Assembly: GCA_963281255.1 (NCBI GenBank)
Contig: OY725502.1
Location: forward strand, 1-64,000
Length of the DNA: 64,000 nt
Origin: Aphrocallistes beatrix
Lineage: Eukaryota; Porifera; Hexactinellida; Sceptrulophora; Aphrocallistidae
Direction of reading: 5' to 3'
Shown here: positions 42,201 through 52,800 of the stretch, one piece after another
Layout of the letters: each line of letters starts with the position of its first letter
How positions within the stretch are numbered: position 1 is the first letter of the stretch
Made by a program: the position numbers and the translations under genes
The notes under the pieces: model-generated
Databases searched by the model: none
What the model was told of the DNA's origin: nothing
Seen by the model: only the letters and a program-made list of their open reading frames with translations

Positions 42201-42821
42201 GATGAGTCTTAACAACACACAAGCACGAATGGAATGCAGGTAAAACTGTGAATATAGGAATACCATATCAATGAGTCCGGCGATGGGAGTGTCGGACGTC
42301 CCCAGCTGAATGAGCTCTATGTCCCCCTTCTTGAAGGTGTAGAACTCCTTGCTCTCCCGCGCGGGGAACTCAGGGGAGGGGGACCTGGATCTGTACTCTG
42401 ATTGGAGGAAATGCATCTTCTCCAGGTCCGGGGAGCGAGATCTGCCCTCTTCATCGATTGTGGCGCCCTGCACGAGCAACCTAATGAAACACAGCTGTCA
42501 GCTGCTGCTATAAAAGCACCAGACGAGACTTCTGAAATTCATTTGGTTCCTGAATTTAATAGTTTTGTATGCACACTGCGTAGAATAATATTTTTGAAAT
42601 ATGATTTTTCAAATCTTGGGAATTGGAACTGTTTTGAGGAACTTGTGATTAATAAACAAAAAAAAAGAGCTGAAACATTTCAAAAACCGTAAACAAAATA
42701 CGAAGGTCATTGGCTCACAAACTACAAATGTAGATTATTGGTTTTGTAAACAGTGCGGGATAGTTCTCCTCAGAAATTCTAAAAATAGAAAAAGACTAAC
42801 TTTGGAGCTTTTAAACTCATT
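28869..42821 (-). CDS. TRPA1: TRPA-family ankyrin cation channel
   Basis: Chemo/thermosensory Ca2+-permeable channel. 23 exons (minus): 42821-42802, 42480-42264, 41692-41546, 41291-41150, 40834-40648, 40397-40175, 39694-39430, 39209-39004, 38744-38490, 38028-37765, 37436-37231, 36703-36619, 36548-36489, 36272-36137, 35886-35708, 32403-32333, 32039-31715, 31460-31353, 31288-31076, 30864-30619, 30305-30123, 29943-29807 and 29043-28869. They sum to 1349 aa in frame. Ankyrin repeats cover about 160-710 (e.g. GDTPLHWAVNHSHLENIEFL, DKSPLHYAAT). The pre-S1 motif NYRINLLTHPVTKRYL, six membrane segments (about 895-1190), the pore MLVGELDFYDSF (Glu1146 where human TRPA1 has Asp) and the S6/TRP helix ANLLIGLAVGDIDNI are diagnostic of TRPA. 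A basic, coiled tail follows. The length exceeds human TRPA1 (1119 aa). Intron 15 contains TMTC. Confidence 0.95.
29103..29137. repeat. Short perfect inverted repeat in TRPA intron
   Basis: 12-bp arms AATAGCGCAGCT and AGCTGCGCTATT around an 11-nt spacer. It may be a worn terminal fragment of the AGTGCAGCTC element family or a simple hairpin. Confidence 0.6.
29155..29250. repeat. Degenerate TACGTCTG tandem repeat
   Basis: Repeats of CTGTACGT, CTTACGTC and CTGTACAT with a period of about 8-10 bp, inside the last TRPA intron. Confidence 0.75.
32535..35605 (+). CDS. TMTC: TMTC O-mannosyltransferase (transmembrane + TPR)
   Basis: ER membrane enzyme family that O-mannosylates cadherin-type domains. 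Exons: 32535-32878, 33211-33616, 33675-34285, 34648-34889, 35078-35383 and 35466-35605; in frame, 682 aa. The N-terminal hydrophobic segment is followed by GDFVFDDSEAI; the paired acidic residues (Asp32-Asp33) match the GT-C catalytic loop. SHKSYRPLTVLTFR and HPIHTEVVSGVVGRAE are TMTC signatures. Multiple membrane helices extend to about residue 300, then TPR repeats (e.g. NLGNLLRDKGQWQEA, EAEEAYLGAIQLEPLN) run to the end. Which of TMTC1-4 it matches I cannot say. The whole gene sits inside TRPA intron 15 on the opposite strand. Its start codon overlaps a TGACGTCA motif, and its stop is 102 bp from a TRPA exon, so its 3'UTR is very short or overlaps that exon. Confidence 0.95.
36822..36932. 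repeat. (AAC)n microsatellite
   Basis: About 110 bp of AAC repeats with occasional AAT, in a TRPA intron, immediately followed by a MITE. Confidence 0.95.
36934..37208. mobile_element. pogo/Tigger-like MITE, CAGTACA-CCTCG family
   Basis: Terminal inverted repeats CAGTACACCCTCGATAGTCC and its near complement GGATTAGCGAGGATGTACTG, with TA at the right flank (the left flank is microsatellite). The interior is AT-rich and noncoding. The CAGT...CCTCG...TAxTCCG end is typical of Tigger/pogo elements. It inserted in a TRPA intron next to the (AAC)n tract. Confidence 0.85.
38271..38447 (-). mobile_element. MITE-like element, GGGTTATCTAG family (copy 3)
   Basis: Ends GGGTTTATCTAG and CTAGATAAACCC. 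It shares ACTTTTTTGAATGTGATAA, GCACCCAAACAGGGGCTCAT and TTCGG-C-TCGGAC blocks with the copy at 25303. It lies in a TRPA intron next to exon 9. Confidence 0.78.
39239..39377. repeat. GTTA / TTTG microsatellite
   Basis: GTTA repeats changing into about 25 TTTG repeats, in the TRPA intron between exons 7 and 8. The frame MFVCLLVCLF read from it is an artefact. Confidence 0.95.
39697..40015. repeat. 26-bp minisatellite in TRPA intron
   Basis: Degenerate copies of AGTATTAGTAAGCACGAGCA-AATGTT, about 12 in all with some shortened. The array begins at the 3' splice site of TRPA exon 7: the acceptor CTCGTGGTAG is part of the repeat pattern on the gene strand. Confidence 0.92.
41738..42112 (+). mobile_element. 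AGTGCAGCTC-family element, fullest copy
   Basis: 375 bp bounded by inverted AGTGCAGCTC and GAGCTGCACT, noncoding, in the TRPA intron before exon 3. Its left third matches 6695-6870; its middle (CCAATCAGAATCCAGGGATT, ACATTACAGTTGGC) matches 59383-59490 in reverse; its right third (CTTGAAATCTGATTGG ... GAGCTGCACT) matches 58140-58521. The short 44237-44291 element has the same ends. Confidence 0.85.
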
Positions 42822-43075
42822 CTCCAATCCCTGCGCTCCTTTGTTCGGTCTGGTGTCAGCTGTGATAAGAGCTATCTCTGTAAATATCTCAGAAAAACAA
42901 TAATTAAATTGCTTAGGAAGTCTAACGGTCGGCTGATAGCTAGAAAAGTATCCAAGAACAGATTTCCATTCGACCAATAGAATCAGGTCTTCCTTTATTA
43001 ACTACATTCCCCATGGTAACAGCTAACAGGAGGAATTCAGTTATACATTCATAGGTGTGCCATAATTTTGGAGAC

Positions 43076-43211
43076 TAAATTGTGTCTTTTGGTAAAAATC
43101 TGAAATATCATTATTTTGGCAAATAAATTCCAAACTTTGGCAAGAAGATAGGAGTTACAATGCAAACTGTTCGCCAAAATGATGTTATTAGCCAAAAAAA
43201 CACAATTTAAC
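43076..43211. mobile_element. Foldback element, TAAATTGTGT ends
   Basis: Inverted, imperfect arms TAAATTGTGTCTTTTGG ... ATCATTATTTTGGC and GCCAAAATGATGTTATTAG ... ACACAATTTA. No coding capacity. Next to two further foldbacks. Confidence 0.7.
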
Positions 43212-43217
43212 CGACAT

Positions 43218-43337
43218 ACCTAATTTACGGAATTTGACGGATTGGTTCCGGAATTTTAAATGCCTATTTTGCGGAATATTCTGTAAAATAGGCATTTAAA
43301 ATTCCGGAACCGCTCCGTCAAATTCCATAAATTAGGT
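43218..43337. mobile_element. Palindromic foldback, ACCTAATTTACGG family (copy 1)
   Basis: The two halves are nearly perfect reverse complements (about 55-nt arms): ACCTAATTTACGGAATTTGA ... TAAATGCCTATTTTGCGG, and the complement ending AATTAGGT. A related copy lies at 44078-44198. Confidence 0.85.
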
Positions 43338-43422
43338 ACCGTATTTCCCTGAATAAGTGCCGAGTCTAAAGGGTGCACGAAATAAATAAGCGCCCGGGCG
43401 CTTATTCGAAGCAATACGGTAT
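43337..43422. mobile_element. Small MITE, TACCGTATTT ends
   Basis: Inverted ends TACCGTATTTCCCTGAATAA (then GTGCC) and the complement GCGCTTATTCGAAGCAATAC (then GGTA), with an internal GCGCCCGGGCGC palindrome. It abuts the preceding foldback. Confidence 0.8.
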
Positions 43423-44077
43423 GTCCAATTTAACCGGCAGAATTAATTTGCATTCAAAAGTCTAATTTGCATTCAAAAGTCAACTAAAACACTCGTACAT
43501 TGAAAATAGTGAAAATTCAGTTTTGGGAGCTGGAGTGATAAAATAACAAAATTATGATAGAACCCGTTAATTAGGCGCCATATTTACGAAGTTATAATTT
43601 AAAGGATTATCCTAGAGATTTGAATATTTGAATGGAATGTTCAGATTTATAGCTGTGTGTAGTCCTTACAAATATCTACCACGCAATCAATAAGGTTAGA
43701 AGAACGCTGTAGGAGAGTCAATGTCAGCCATTTAAACTGTCGCGTATAAAAATAGACGAGTGCCACATGGGCACAAACACTGTTAGATAATATCACACAT
43801 TCCCCAATTTCATCGCATTTCAAACTAGAATATATTTAAATACGCATATAGCTTCGGGACTCTCAACCAATGAGATTTATCGATCTCACAATTTTTGCTG
43901 TCAGCAAATATAATCTGCTAATTTCGCCGTAGCATATTAATACAATCTCAAAATGCCATGCGACACTATCGTGTTAATATTTAATTGATCGAGGATTCGA
44001 AATCGCAACACAAATTATCTGATGCAAACGTGATTTGAAGTCCTAAGATTGAGCTCTTCTCGGTACATCTGGAACAT

Positions 44078-44198
44078 ACCTAATTTACGGAACTTTTCCG
44101 GAATTTTAAATGCCTATTTTGCAGAATATCCCATTCCGGATATTATAAATGCCTAGTTTACGAAATACTCCGTAAATTAGGCATTTATAATATTATGC
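44078..44198. mobile_element. Palindromic foldback, ACCTAATTTACGG family (copy 2)
   Basis: Starts ACCTAATTTACGG and shares CCGGAATTTTAAATGCCTAT with 43218-43337. Its right half contains a second inverted pair, TATTATAAATGCCTAGTTTA and CGTAAATTAGGCATTTATAA. Confidence 0.78.
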
Positions 44199-44236
44199 AT
44201 AACCAGAACTATATTGTGTTTGTTTGTTTGTTTGTC

Positions 44237-44291
44237 AGTGCAGCTCTGGACCGACTTCTACTCTGCTCGGCCTAATGGAGCTGCACTTGGT
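44237..44291. mobile_element. Minimal AGTGCAGCTC-family element
   Basis: 55 bp with inverted ends AGTGCAGCTC and GAGCTGCACT and almost no interior; probably an internally deleted copy. Confidence 0.65.
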
Positions 44292-45068
44292 TGATAGACA
44301 CATTTTATTTGTAGAATTATCACCGCAGATGGACAATGCAATTGTCAAGAGCTCTGTGAATCGTATACAAAGTTACGTACATTCGTACACGGTGTCGCTA
44401 TAGTAGATACTATACAGCTAAGTCTAATCTGCGATCTCAGATTAATTAATAAATTCTACTTTTCATGGCAGTTCACGATTGGATTTCAGTTCGTGTTGAA
44501 TCGCTACTTGATTGATGAAGTGGCACAATATTAATATTTCTAAAAATAGATCAGATGGTTTATAACAGGGCAAGGTACACAAAAATGAAAAAAATAGTTT
44601 CCGATAAAATCCTAAAGTTTTACGCATCATCTACAATCCATTTATCTCGATACAAGAGCTAGCCTGATGTTCGCAGAGATGCCTAAGGTCTGGTGGAAGC
44701 AGTCTGGCCTGTCACATTTTTGGTGGCGCTGACCTGACAACTCCACAGCTGTTCCCACTGACCTTATCTAACTTCCAGACTTCCATTCCCAGACACGTCA
44801 ACTGCTTTCGTGCCTCTTTTATGAGTTAATTTCGTGTCCCGTTTTTACATGAAATTTATCCATTATGTCCCGCCTTTTATCAAGGCTCAGGTTGGCATGT
44901 ATACACCCCAGTGCCTATATATATTATGGAATTCACTGCCTAATCCATGTAGACACTGGGTTTTTCCTGAGTTCCATTCGTTCTGGCTCTGGAAGTTAGT
45001 CCAGGCCTGTTTGTTTGATTCCATTTCAGATTATCAGATTAGGTCAATTCTCTTATTCTCATTCTTCT

Positions 45069-48000
45069 ATGTCTTTCAATCCGTACCAGATCGGTGATGT
45101 AAATGGTAAGCACACTACTTCACACCTCTGCGAGAGTTGTTATTTATTCCTTTCTAATTTTAGATATAAACTCAGCTGGTTATAAGTCTACAGGCCCACC
45201 CATAGCAACCACAAGAATGCAATCATCTTCTAACTATCCCCCACTTCAACCTACCAATCAGGTTCCATTCCATAACGTTAGTCAACCACACAACTCTTCT
45301 ACGCCTACCTTAAAACCCAAGTATCCTGCTGACGTAGGAGTGAGACAGAGTTTGACACCTCAGCTTCAACCCAAGCACTACCCACACTCTGTCCTGGACA
45401 ATCAGATGTCAGCCTTGTCTGTCTCTCCTCTAGCCAATCAAATTCCCACCTCCCAGCCAATGGCATTCCAACCTCCTCCCACCTCTCAACCAATGGCATT
45501 CCAACCTCCTCCCACCTCTCAACCAATGACATTCCAACCTCCTACCTCTCAACCAATGACATTCCAACCTCCGAACTCCCAACTAATGGCATTCCAACCT
45601 CCTCCTACCTCTCAACCAATGACATTCCAACCTCCTCCCACCTCTCAACCAATGACATTCCAACCTCCTACCTCTCAACCAATGGCATTCCAACCTCCTA
45701 CCTCCCAACCAATGACATTCCAACCTCCTACCTCCCAACCAATGACATTCCAACCTCCTACCTCCCAACCAATGATGTCTCAACGTCCACCCACCTCTCA
45801 ACCAATGACATTCCAACCTCCTCCTACCTCTCAACCAACGACATTTCAACCTATCGACTCTCAATCAGTATCATTTCAACAGCTTCCTTCACAACCAACG
45901 ACATTCCAAAATCTTCCAACCTCCCAACCAATGACTTTTCCATCTTCACAACCGACATTCCAACACCCTTCGTCACAACCAATGTCATTCCAACCTCCTC
46001 CATCTGCACAACCAACAGGATTCCAACCTCCTCCAACCCAACCAACAGGATTCCAACCTCCACCACCTACACAGACAATGCCCTTCCCACAATCGACCTT
46101 CCAATCCGTTCCTGCCCCACAACATTTCGGATCAAACCAGATTCCTCAGAACCAGCCAATGGGATCAGCTGCTCCGTTGGGTCAGTTCGGAGCGCCGCCA
46201 ATCACTTCTCAACCTAAAGTGACACCTGATTCCATTCCTAGCGTGGTGAGTGAGTGCAACTCATCTCTCTTATATATAAGTGCACTATCCCTACTAACCG
46301 GTTCCTTTCATTCAAACTTTTGTGCATACTTTATTAACCAATTACTTCGTTCTAAACTCAGCTCTGTTACAACGAATTCCATCTGTTCTTGACATGACTG
46401 AACACATGCCAACCGTCCCTATCTGTTGTCTAGGTTGAAATTCTTGAGACTGAGAAGGAGAGATGGGTATCGAACGAGTACCTCACTGGCTCTAGAACCC
46501 TGCCCCCTGGGTCTCTGATCCCCTGTCCGATCAGAGACACAGGGAACTGTTCCCCTCGGTTCATCCGCAGCTCTCTCTACACCCTCCCTACCTCGCCAGA
46601 CATGATCCAGGAATCCAAACTCATCCCAGGAATCATTGTGCAGCCTCTAGCTGCCGACCCTGACAACCCTAAGGTGATCATGGAATGTACACCTTAGTGT
46701 TTACAGCATACAGCGATAAAACTTTTCGTCCTATTTATAGTTACCACTGGTAGACCACGGCCCGTCCGGACCAATCAGATGCAAGCGTTGCAAGGCCTAC
46801 ATGAATCCATTCAACGCATTCACGGGCGGAGGCGCCAACTACGACTGTGTCTTTTGCGGAATAACCAATGAAGTGCCGAGTAGCTACATCCAGTACTGCG
46901 ACGCAGCAGGCAGGAGGATGGTAGGTATAAATAGGACTCATCTTCATTCGTTGCTTTCTTTCATTGGTCGACCAATGGAATTATTGGGAGTGTTGCAGGA
47001 CGCAGGAGAGAGACACGAGCTGAGTCTGGGCAGCTTCGAGATGTCCGTCACGAAGGAGTATAAAAGGAACCAGAGGGACGGGCTGCCTCCTGCCATCGTC
47101 CTGGTGCTGGACATCTCACAGCGCAGCTACAACAACGGCGTAGAGGGCTTCCTCTCTTCGCACGTAGCGGGTGAGTGATTGGATGAGTATAGGTGTCTGT
47201 CTGATATCAAACAGAGTCAGGTGACTGCTTAATCAGGACACTTTGGTCCCGGATATTTTGTCCCGATTAAGCGGAGTTCCCAATTAACCGATGAGTATTA
47301 GCTTCTATGTAAGGGAACCATTTCGTTCCTGAGACTTGTCCCGATTAAGAGTTCACTGTATCTAACTAGGTACAATGGAGAGTTTGCATAATTATGAACT
47401 TCTCCCCTATTAGCTATAACCCCGAGTTGCTAATAAGCGAATTCTACCGTAGTTATTTCCAATGTGCAGAACTGAATTTGATATCAGACTGGTCTGTGCG
47501 TGGATGCTTGTTGCCTCCACGCACAGACCCAATTGAACAACTTTTCGTAACGTTACCAACTGTGAGCATAACTCATGGAGACTGCTTATATACTTCCGCT
47601 GTAACTAACCGACCAATCAAATGCAGGACTGCTGGAAGCTCTGCCTAAGGACGAAGAGACCAGAGAATCTCCCATGGAAGTAGGCCTAATCGCCTACGAC
47701 ACTCAGGCATACTTCTTCAACCTTTCCGTTGCTACGCCGCTCGTGTACGTGCTCACCGACACGAGCGAGCCTTTCCTACCGGAACCTGCCGGCAGCTTGG
47801 TTCCGGTTGCCCAGGCTATAAATAGTATCAAGAGCATCCTGGAGCGGTTTCCAGTTCTGTTCCCTCAGCGCAAGAGTGGCGCCTGTTTGGGAATAGGCGC
47901 CAAAGCGGGCTTATCAATGCTGAGTGAGATGCGGCGCGTTGGTGAGTATAAATAGATCTCATTCCTGGATTTGATTGGCTAGTCACCGTGCGCTGTGTAG

Positions 48001-51000
48001 GCAAACTCTTGGTATTCCAGTCCGACATTCCTGAGGTGTACGGCCCCGGACAGCTGAAGCGGAGAACGGACAACTTTTTCAAACCTCAGAATTCCTTCTA
48101 CGAGAAACTGTCCGCGGAGTTCCAGCGGGCGGGAGTGAGCGTGGACTTGTTCCTGCTCCCTGGCGCATACGTGGACGTGTTCACTCTGGGACAGCTCTGC
48201 CACTTCACGGGCGGACAGGTCCACTACCACTACAACTTCTCAGGTGAGTCTCAGCTAAATCTCTTTATCCATGGTTCAGCAAGGCCGTAGCCACCGGTTC
48301 AGTTGGTCCGGTTTAACCTGACCACTTTTGACAAATTTAGCCTCAAAAGGGACCATTCTGTACTGTCGTACTGGTTTAACCGAACCACTTATTAGTCACA
48401 TCCGGACCACTTCACACCTGGTGGACTACAACCTTGTTGAGTGTAGCCATAGAAATGCCATTGCTCATATTAACACAAGAATTTACAAATTCAGCGTTTT
48501 ATCAGACATTTGATTGATATCAGAATACTGTTTGCTTAACACAGTGGATGATGGGTAGAGTTCTGTCCGTAATACCTCCCACTCATACATCGTATGCCAC
48601 CTCAATGTGCTACAACATTGTGGCTATTTGAACTGTCCACTTGAATCTTGTAAACAGATTCAGTTCAGTTTAGCTCGGATAAAGTATGCACACATGTTGG
48701 ACGTATCCTCGGGTTAACGTCTGTGATTCTCTCTTGTGCTACTCTGAATCTGACGAATGAATTCCTTGCGTCTAGCCTCCAAGCCCGCCTGCTACTCGCG
48801 GCTGCTGACAGAACTGCAGCAGTCGCTGAGCGCAGAGAAAGGATTCGACGCAGTGATGCGCATTCGCACCAGCGCAGGGATCTCCACCAATCAGTTCCAG
48901 GGCGCCATTAGGCTCAACGGCACTGAAGTGCAGCTGCCAGGCGTGGACGCAGGGAAGAGCTTAGCTGTGGTGCTCAAGTACGACGAGAAACTGAAGGAGA
49001 ACTCCCTCGTCTACATCCAGGTCAGAGTTGGTGTATAGGGCGGCTCCAGTTAGCGGCCATAACTAACACAGTGGTCCCTCCGGTGTCCATGGTGAGATAA
49101 ATTTAGATTTTAAACTAACCAATCATCTGGCTCGCACAGGTGGCGCTGCTCTACACTAACTTCAGAGGAGACCGCAGGCTGAGACTCCACAACCTCGCTC
49201 TATGCACCAGCTCCCACTTCGAAGATGTGAGTGATTTGATTGGCTTAGAGGAAGTGAATTGATTGGAGAGTAAATTCTGTAATTCAGGAGTGGCAGTTAC
49301 TTCCAATGTTTAGTTCCACCTTAATTATATTCGTTGTATGCCAGATTTAGAAATTTCCAAATGACTCCTCTTAATTTGAATCTGGCAGTACCCCTGTATC
49401 TAAATATATCCTAGGTCTACCTATCAGCTGATCAGGACGCGTTGGTGCAGCTGCTCTGTCGGCTGAACTTGCGCGCCTTCATGGAAGAGCCACTGGCAGG
49501 AGTGGCAGAGAGGATCCGACAGCAAGTGGCGCACATTCTCGCCACTTACAGGCGACACTGCAATCCCGGGTCTAACCGGGGACAGGTAACTGTTCTAAAT
49601 TTAGACATTCCACTCTGCTTGAGACGTCCTACGGGCGCCGTGAATCAATGCAATTAGTACTGCAACGCTGATACTTGATTGGTTGCTAGCTTTCTGCTAG
49701 GATATTCCTCATTTTATGTTTGTCAAGTCAGGAATGGAAAGTGCATGTAGTAGCGTATTTACATACAAATAAGATGACGTCATCACAATGCTAGGCAGGA
49801 AACTGTTTCAAATGGAATGTGTCGCTCTGTAGCTAATCCTCCCCGCCACCTTGAAGCTGCTGCCCTGCTACTCCAACTGCGTCCTCAAACTGTCCGTGTC
49901 TCCCCTGCACAACAGCCAGCCCAACTCCCCCGACACAAGAGCAGCTCAGTTCTACAGACTGCAGGTAGCGGACTATGCCGGTGCTCTAGCGGACACGCCG
50001 GAATCTTAATCCGGCAAACCTTTAAGACAAACTTAACACAAGCCTGAACTTGCGGATTTGGGACTAGGGATGCGGTAGTAGATGATTGAACTAATACATT
50101 GGCTGCCTTAAATCATTAACAAAGCACAATAGAGCTTAGGAATGTATTTGCAGCATATACGTATAAATATGGTGTCAAAGTACCCATATCCGTTGTAAAA
50201 AATAGATTAGTCACCATATGATTGCGCAATAGGTATATTTGTAGCAAATTTAGTGATTTTCAGAGGTCGTTTAAGGGCACTTCTAAGTGTTTTTATTAAA
50301 GATTTTTCAAAAAGAACTGACATGTGGATGGGTTGATACGGAAAGTTTTATCATGGAATGTTGCTAGATTCCAGTGTTGCTATGGAAACGTGTTTGGTCA
50401 GTCCAGATCATATCTTGAAACCGCAAGAGCCAGACATACAAATGTAATTCCATTTGATAGCCAATAGACTATTTCCTATTAAGCGATAATATAATTTATT
50501 TGTCTAAATTCAATGTTTTACGAATTATTTGACAATTTATCATATTTGGGCACATTTGGTGATTTGTCGAATATCTCGTAAACCTTGAATTTAGACGTCG
50601 AAGTAGTACGTATATTTGATATATCAAATGGAATTACATTTGAATGTCTCTTGCGGTTTCAAGATATGACCTGAACTGACCAAAACACGTTTCCATAGCA
50701 ACACTGGAATGTAGCAACATTCCATGAAAAAAATCCAAATTTTCCGAATCAACCCACCGATATCTCAGTTCTTTTTGAAAAAGATTATAATAAAAACACT
50801 TAGAAGTGCCCTTAAATGACCTCTGAAAATCACTAAATTTGTCACAAATATACCCTATTGCGCAACCATATGGTGACCTATATTAATTTTAACAACGGAT
50901 ATGGGTACTTTGACACCATATTTATATATGCTGATAATAGATTCCTAAGCTATATTGTGCTTTGTAAATGATTTAAGGCAGCTCATGTATTCGTTCAACC

Positions 51001-51860
51001 ATCTTCTACCGCATCCCTAGTCCCAAATCCGCAAGTTACTGTGAGGCCTTATATACAGTAGGCTATGACAAACTTAACACTAGTCTGATGCTGATTGATT
51101 GTTTGGACCAATCAGTTTCAATTGTATTAAGTTCAATTCTATATTTAGTAACAAATGAGTTATTAGACAAGTTAGGCTCTGTAAGAACACTGACATCTTG
51201 TTGTAGCATAAATACTCTAATCTGATTGGTTGACATGTAAAGCTGTTCCATTAGTGGCTCCCGACACGAGACTTCCTCCTGCAACTTTACCCGCGCATTT
51301 TCCCAGTGGAACCAGACGGCCACTCCCTCTCTCAGCCAATCAGATCCTCGCTGGAGCGGATCCAGGAGAGCAGAGTCTACTTGTCCACTGACGGCCAGCA
51401 GATGGTGCTGTGGCTGTGTGGCTCTCTCTCCGTGCAGCTAGTGGTAGAGGTGAGACAACCAATCAACCGCTGCCATCTGTTCTTCTTTGTCTTATTTAAG
51501 TCGAACCAAACCTTTCAGTCATTGGTCGTTCAAAGGTTGAATTCAAATTTAACTTAAAAGACTGCGGACTTTGATTTGATATTTTCGTAGCTCTTCGGAG
51601 TGTCGAGTGTCCACCAAGTGGACGCCTCCCTCTCCACACTCCCCAAACTGGACAACGACACATCTCGCTCTCTCCACCAATCAATTCAGTCCTTACAGTC
51701 CTGGACTGGAAGACCGCTGTCCCTGGTCCTCTCCAAGCAAGGAGACCCCTCGGAATCTATTTTTAGAAGCTTCCTGGTGGAGGATGGCGTGTCAGGTCGT
51801 GCCACCTACGTAGACGCCACTTGCATGCTCCACAGAGAAATCAAGAAACTGCTCAGCTAG
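45069..51860 (+). CDS. SEC24: SEC24 COPII cargo adaptor
   Basis: Selects cargo at ER exit sites as the SEC23 partner in COPII. Exons: 45069-45105, 45164-46245, 46434-46673, 46741-46920, 46999-47170, 47627-47941, 48001-48243, 48776-49020, 49140-49226, 49415-49585, 49833-49964, 51255-51449 and 51591-51860; in frame, 1122 aa. I chose the start MSFNPYQIGDVN because exon 1 joins exon 2 in frame. Residues 1-330 are a Pro/Gln-rich disordered head with a TSQPMTFQPP-like repeat. The zinc finger is CKRC at 467-470 and CVFC at 489-492. Trunk (VLVLDISQ), beta-sandwich, helical and gelsolin-like regions follow; FLVEDGVSGRATYVDATCML and HREIKKLL at the end match Sec24, nearest the C/D type. A 991-bp foldback lies in intron 11 and a decayed MITE in intron 5. 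Confidence 0.96.
45440..46080 (+). repeat. Coding minisatellite in SEC24 exon 2
   Basis: About 20 copies of a ~30-bp unit based on CCAACCTCCTACCTCTCAAC and CAATGACATT, encoding a TSQPMTFQPP decapeptide with M/T, F/M and spacing variants. The frame is kept throughout; units differ by whole codons. Confidence 0.93.
47213..47358 (-). mobile_element. pogo/Tigger-like MITE, TCGACTCCGCTTAAT family (decayed copy)
   Basis: In SEC24 intron 5. It shares TTTTGTCCCGATTAAGCGGA, CCCAATTAACCGATGAG and TATTAGCTTCTATGT with the copies at 19833 and 58209. The ends are eroded (GACTGCTTAATC and GATTAAGAGTTCACTG). Confidence 0.75.
48297..48420. mobile_element. Possible decayed MITE in SEC24 intron
   Basis: Two copies of a GGTTTAACC-GACCAC block and CACTTTTGACAAATTTAGCC resemble the terminal parts of the pogo-like elements elsewhere. 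Boundaries are unclear. Confidence 0.35.
50047..51037. mobile_element. 991-bp foldback element in SEC24 intron 11
   Basis: Two arms of about 415 bp (50047-50463 and 50621-51037) are reverse complements at roughly 90% identity, around a ~157-bp AT-rich centre. The termini are AACTTGCGGATTTGGGACTA and its complement. The outside is flanked by a 22-bp imperfect direct repeat starting GACAAACTTAACAC (50026 and 51067). No coding capacity. A foldback transposon or very large MITE. Confidence 0.9.
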
Positions 51861-52072
51861 GCTCCGATCTGAATTTAGGATTATTGTTTGCTGTTGTTTG
51901 TTTGTTATTATTATTATTATTGATGTGGAAAGTCTGTTTACATTATTTGGAATTCGCTTTGCCTCATCATCATGCTACGTTAACGACACTGAAAATGTCT
52001 GGTATTCATTCTAACAACAATAATCCCATAGATATGTATCTGCCTGCCGCATTTGATTGTCCGTTTTTGGGA
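51861..52072. other. SEC24 3' flank
   Basis: Presumed SEC24 3'UTR with an (ATT)n tract; no clear AATAAA before the minisatellite starts. Confidence 0.4.
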
Positions 52073-52800
52073 TTAGCTACAGCTGCCTTTCATTAGCTAC
52101 AGCTATCATTCATTAGCTACAGCTGTTATTCATTGGCTACAGTTGTCATTCATTAGCTACAGCTGTCATTCATTAGCTACAGCTGTTATTCATTAGCTAC
52201 AGCTGTCATTCATTAGCTACAGCTGTTATTCATTGGCTACAGCTGTCATTCATTAGCTACAGCTGTTATTCATTGGCTACAGCTGTTATTCATTGGCTAC
52301 AGTTGTCATTCATTAGCTACAGCTGTCATTCATTAGCTACAGCTGTTATTCATTGGCTACAGTTGTCATTCATTAGCTACAGCTGTCATTCATTAGCTAC
52401 AGCTGTTATTCATTAGCTACAGCTGTCATTCATTAGCTACAGCTGTCATTCATTAGCTACAGCTGTTATTCATTGGCTACAGCTGTTATTCATTGGCTAC
52501 AGTTGTCATTCATTAGCTACAGCTGTCATTCATTAGCTACAGCTGTTATTCATTGGCCACAGCTGTTGTTCATTGGCTACAGTTGTCATTCATTAGCTAC
52601 AGCTGTTATTCATTAGCTACAGCTATCATTCATTAGCTACAGCTGTCATTCATTGGCTACAGCTGTTATTCATTGGCTACAGTTGTCATTCATTACTACA
52701 GCTGTCATTCATTAGCTACAGCTGTTATTCATTGGCCACAGCTGTTGTTCATTGGCTACAGCTGTTATTCATTAGCTACAGCTGTTGTTCATTGGCTATA
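52073..52800. repeat. 20-bp E-box minisatellite downstream of SEC24
   Basis: About 36 tandem copies of a 20-bp unit, TTAGCTACAGCTGTCATTCA, with variants GG for AG (making ATTGGCTAC) and T/C changes. Nearly every copy keeps CAGCTG; copies with ATTGG also carry an inverted CCAAT box. Only occasional units lack a base, so the period is steady. Confidence 0.96.

Larger units (their letters stand above)
42822..45068. promoter_or_regulatory. Divergent TRPA / SEC24 intergenic region
   Basis: 2.2 kb between the TRPA start codon (minus) and the SEC24 start codon (plus). Both promoters must lie here, but no core element is obvious. Much of it is made of the foldback elements listed separately. The open frame at 44834-45097 shows no recognisable protein. 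Confidence 0.5.
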
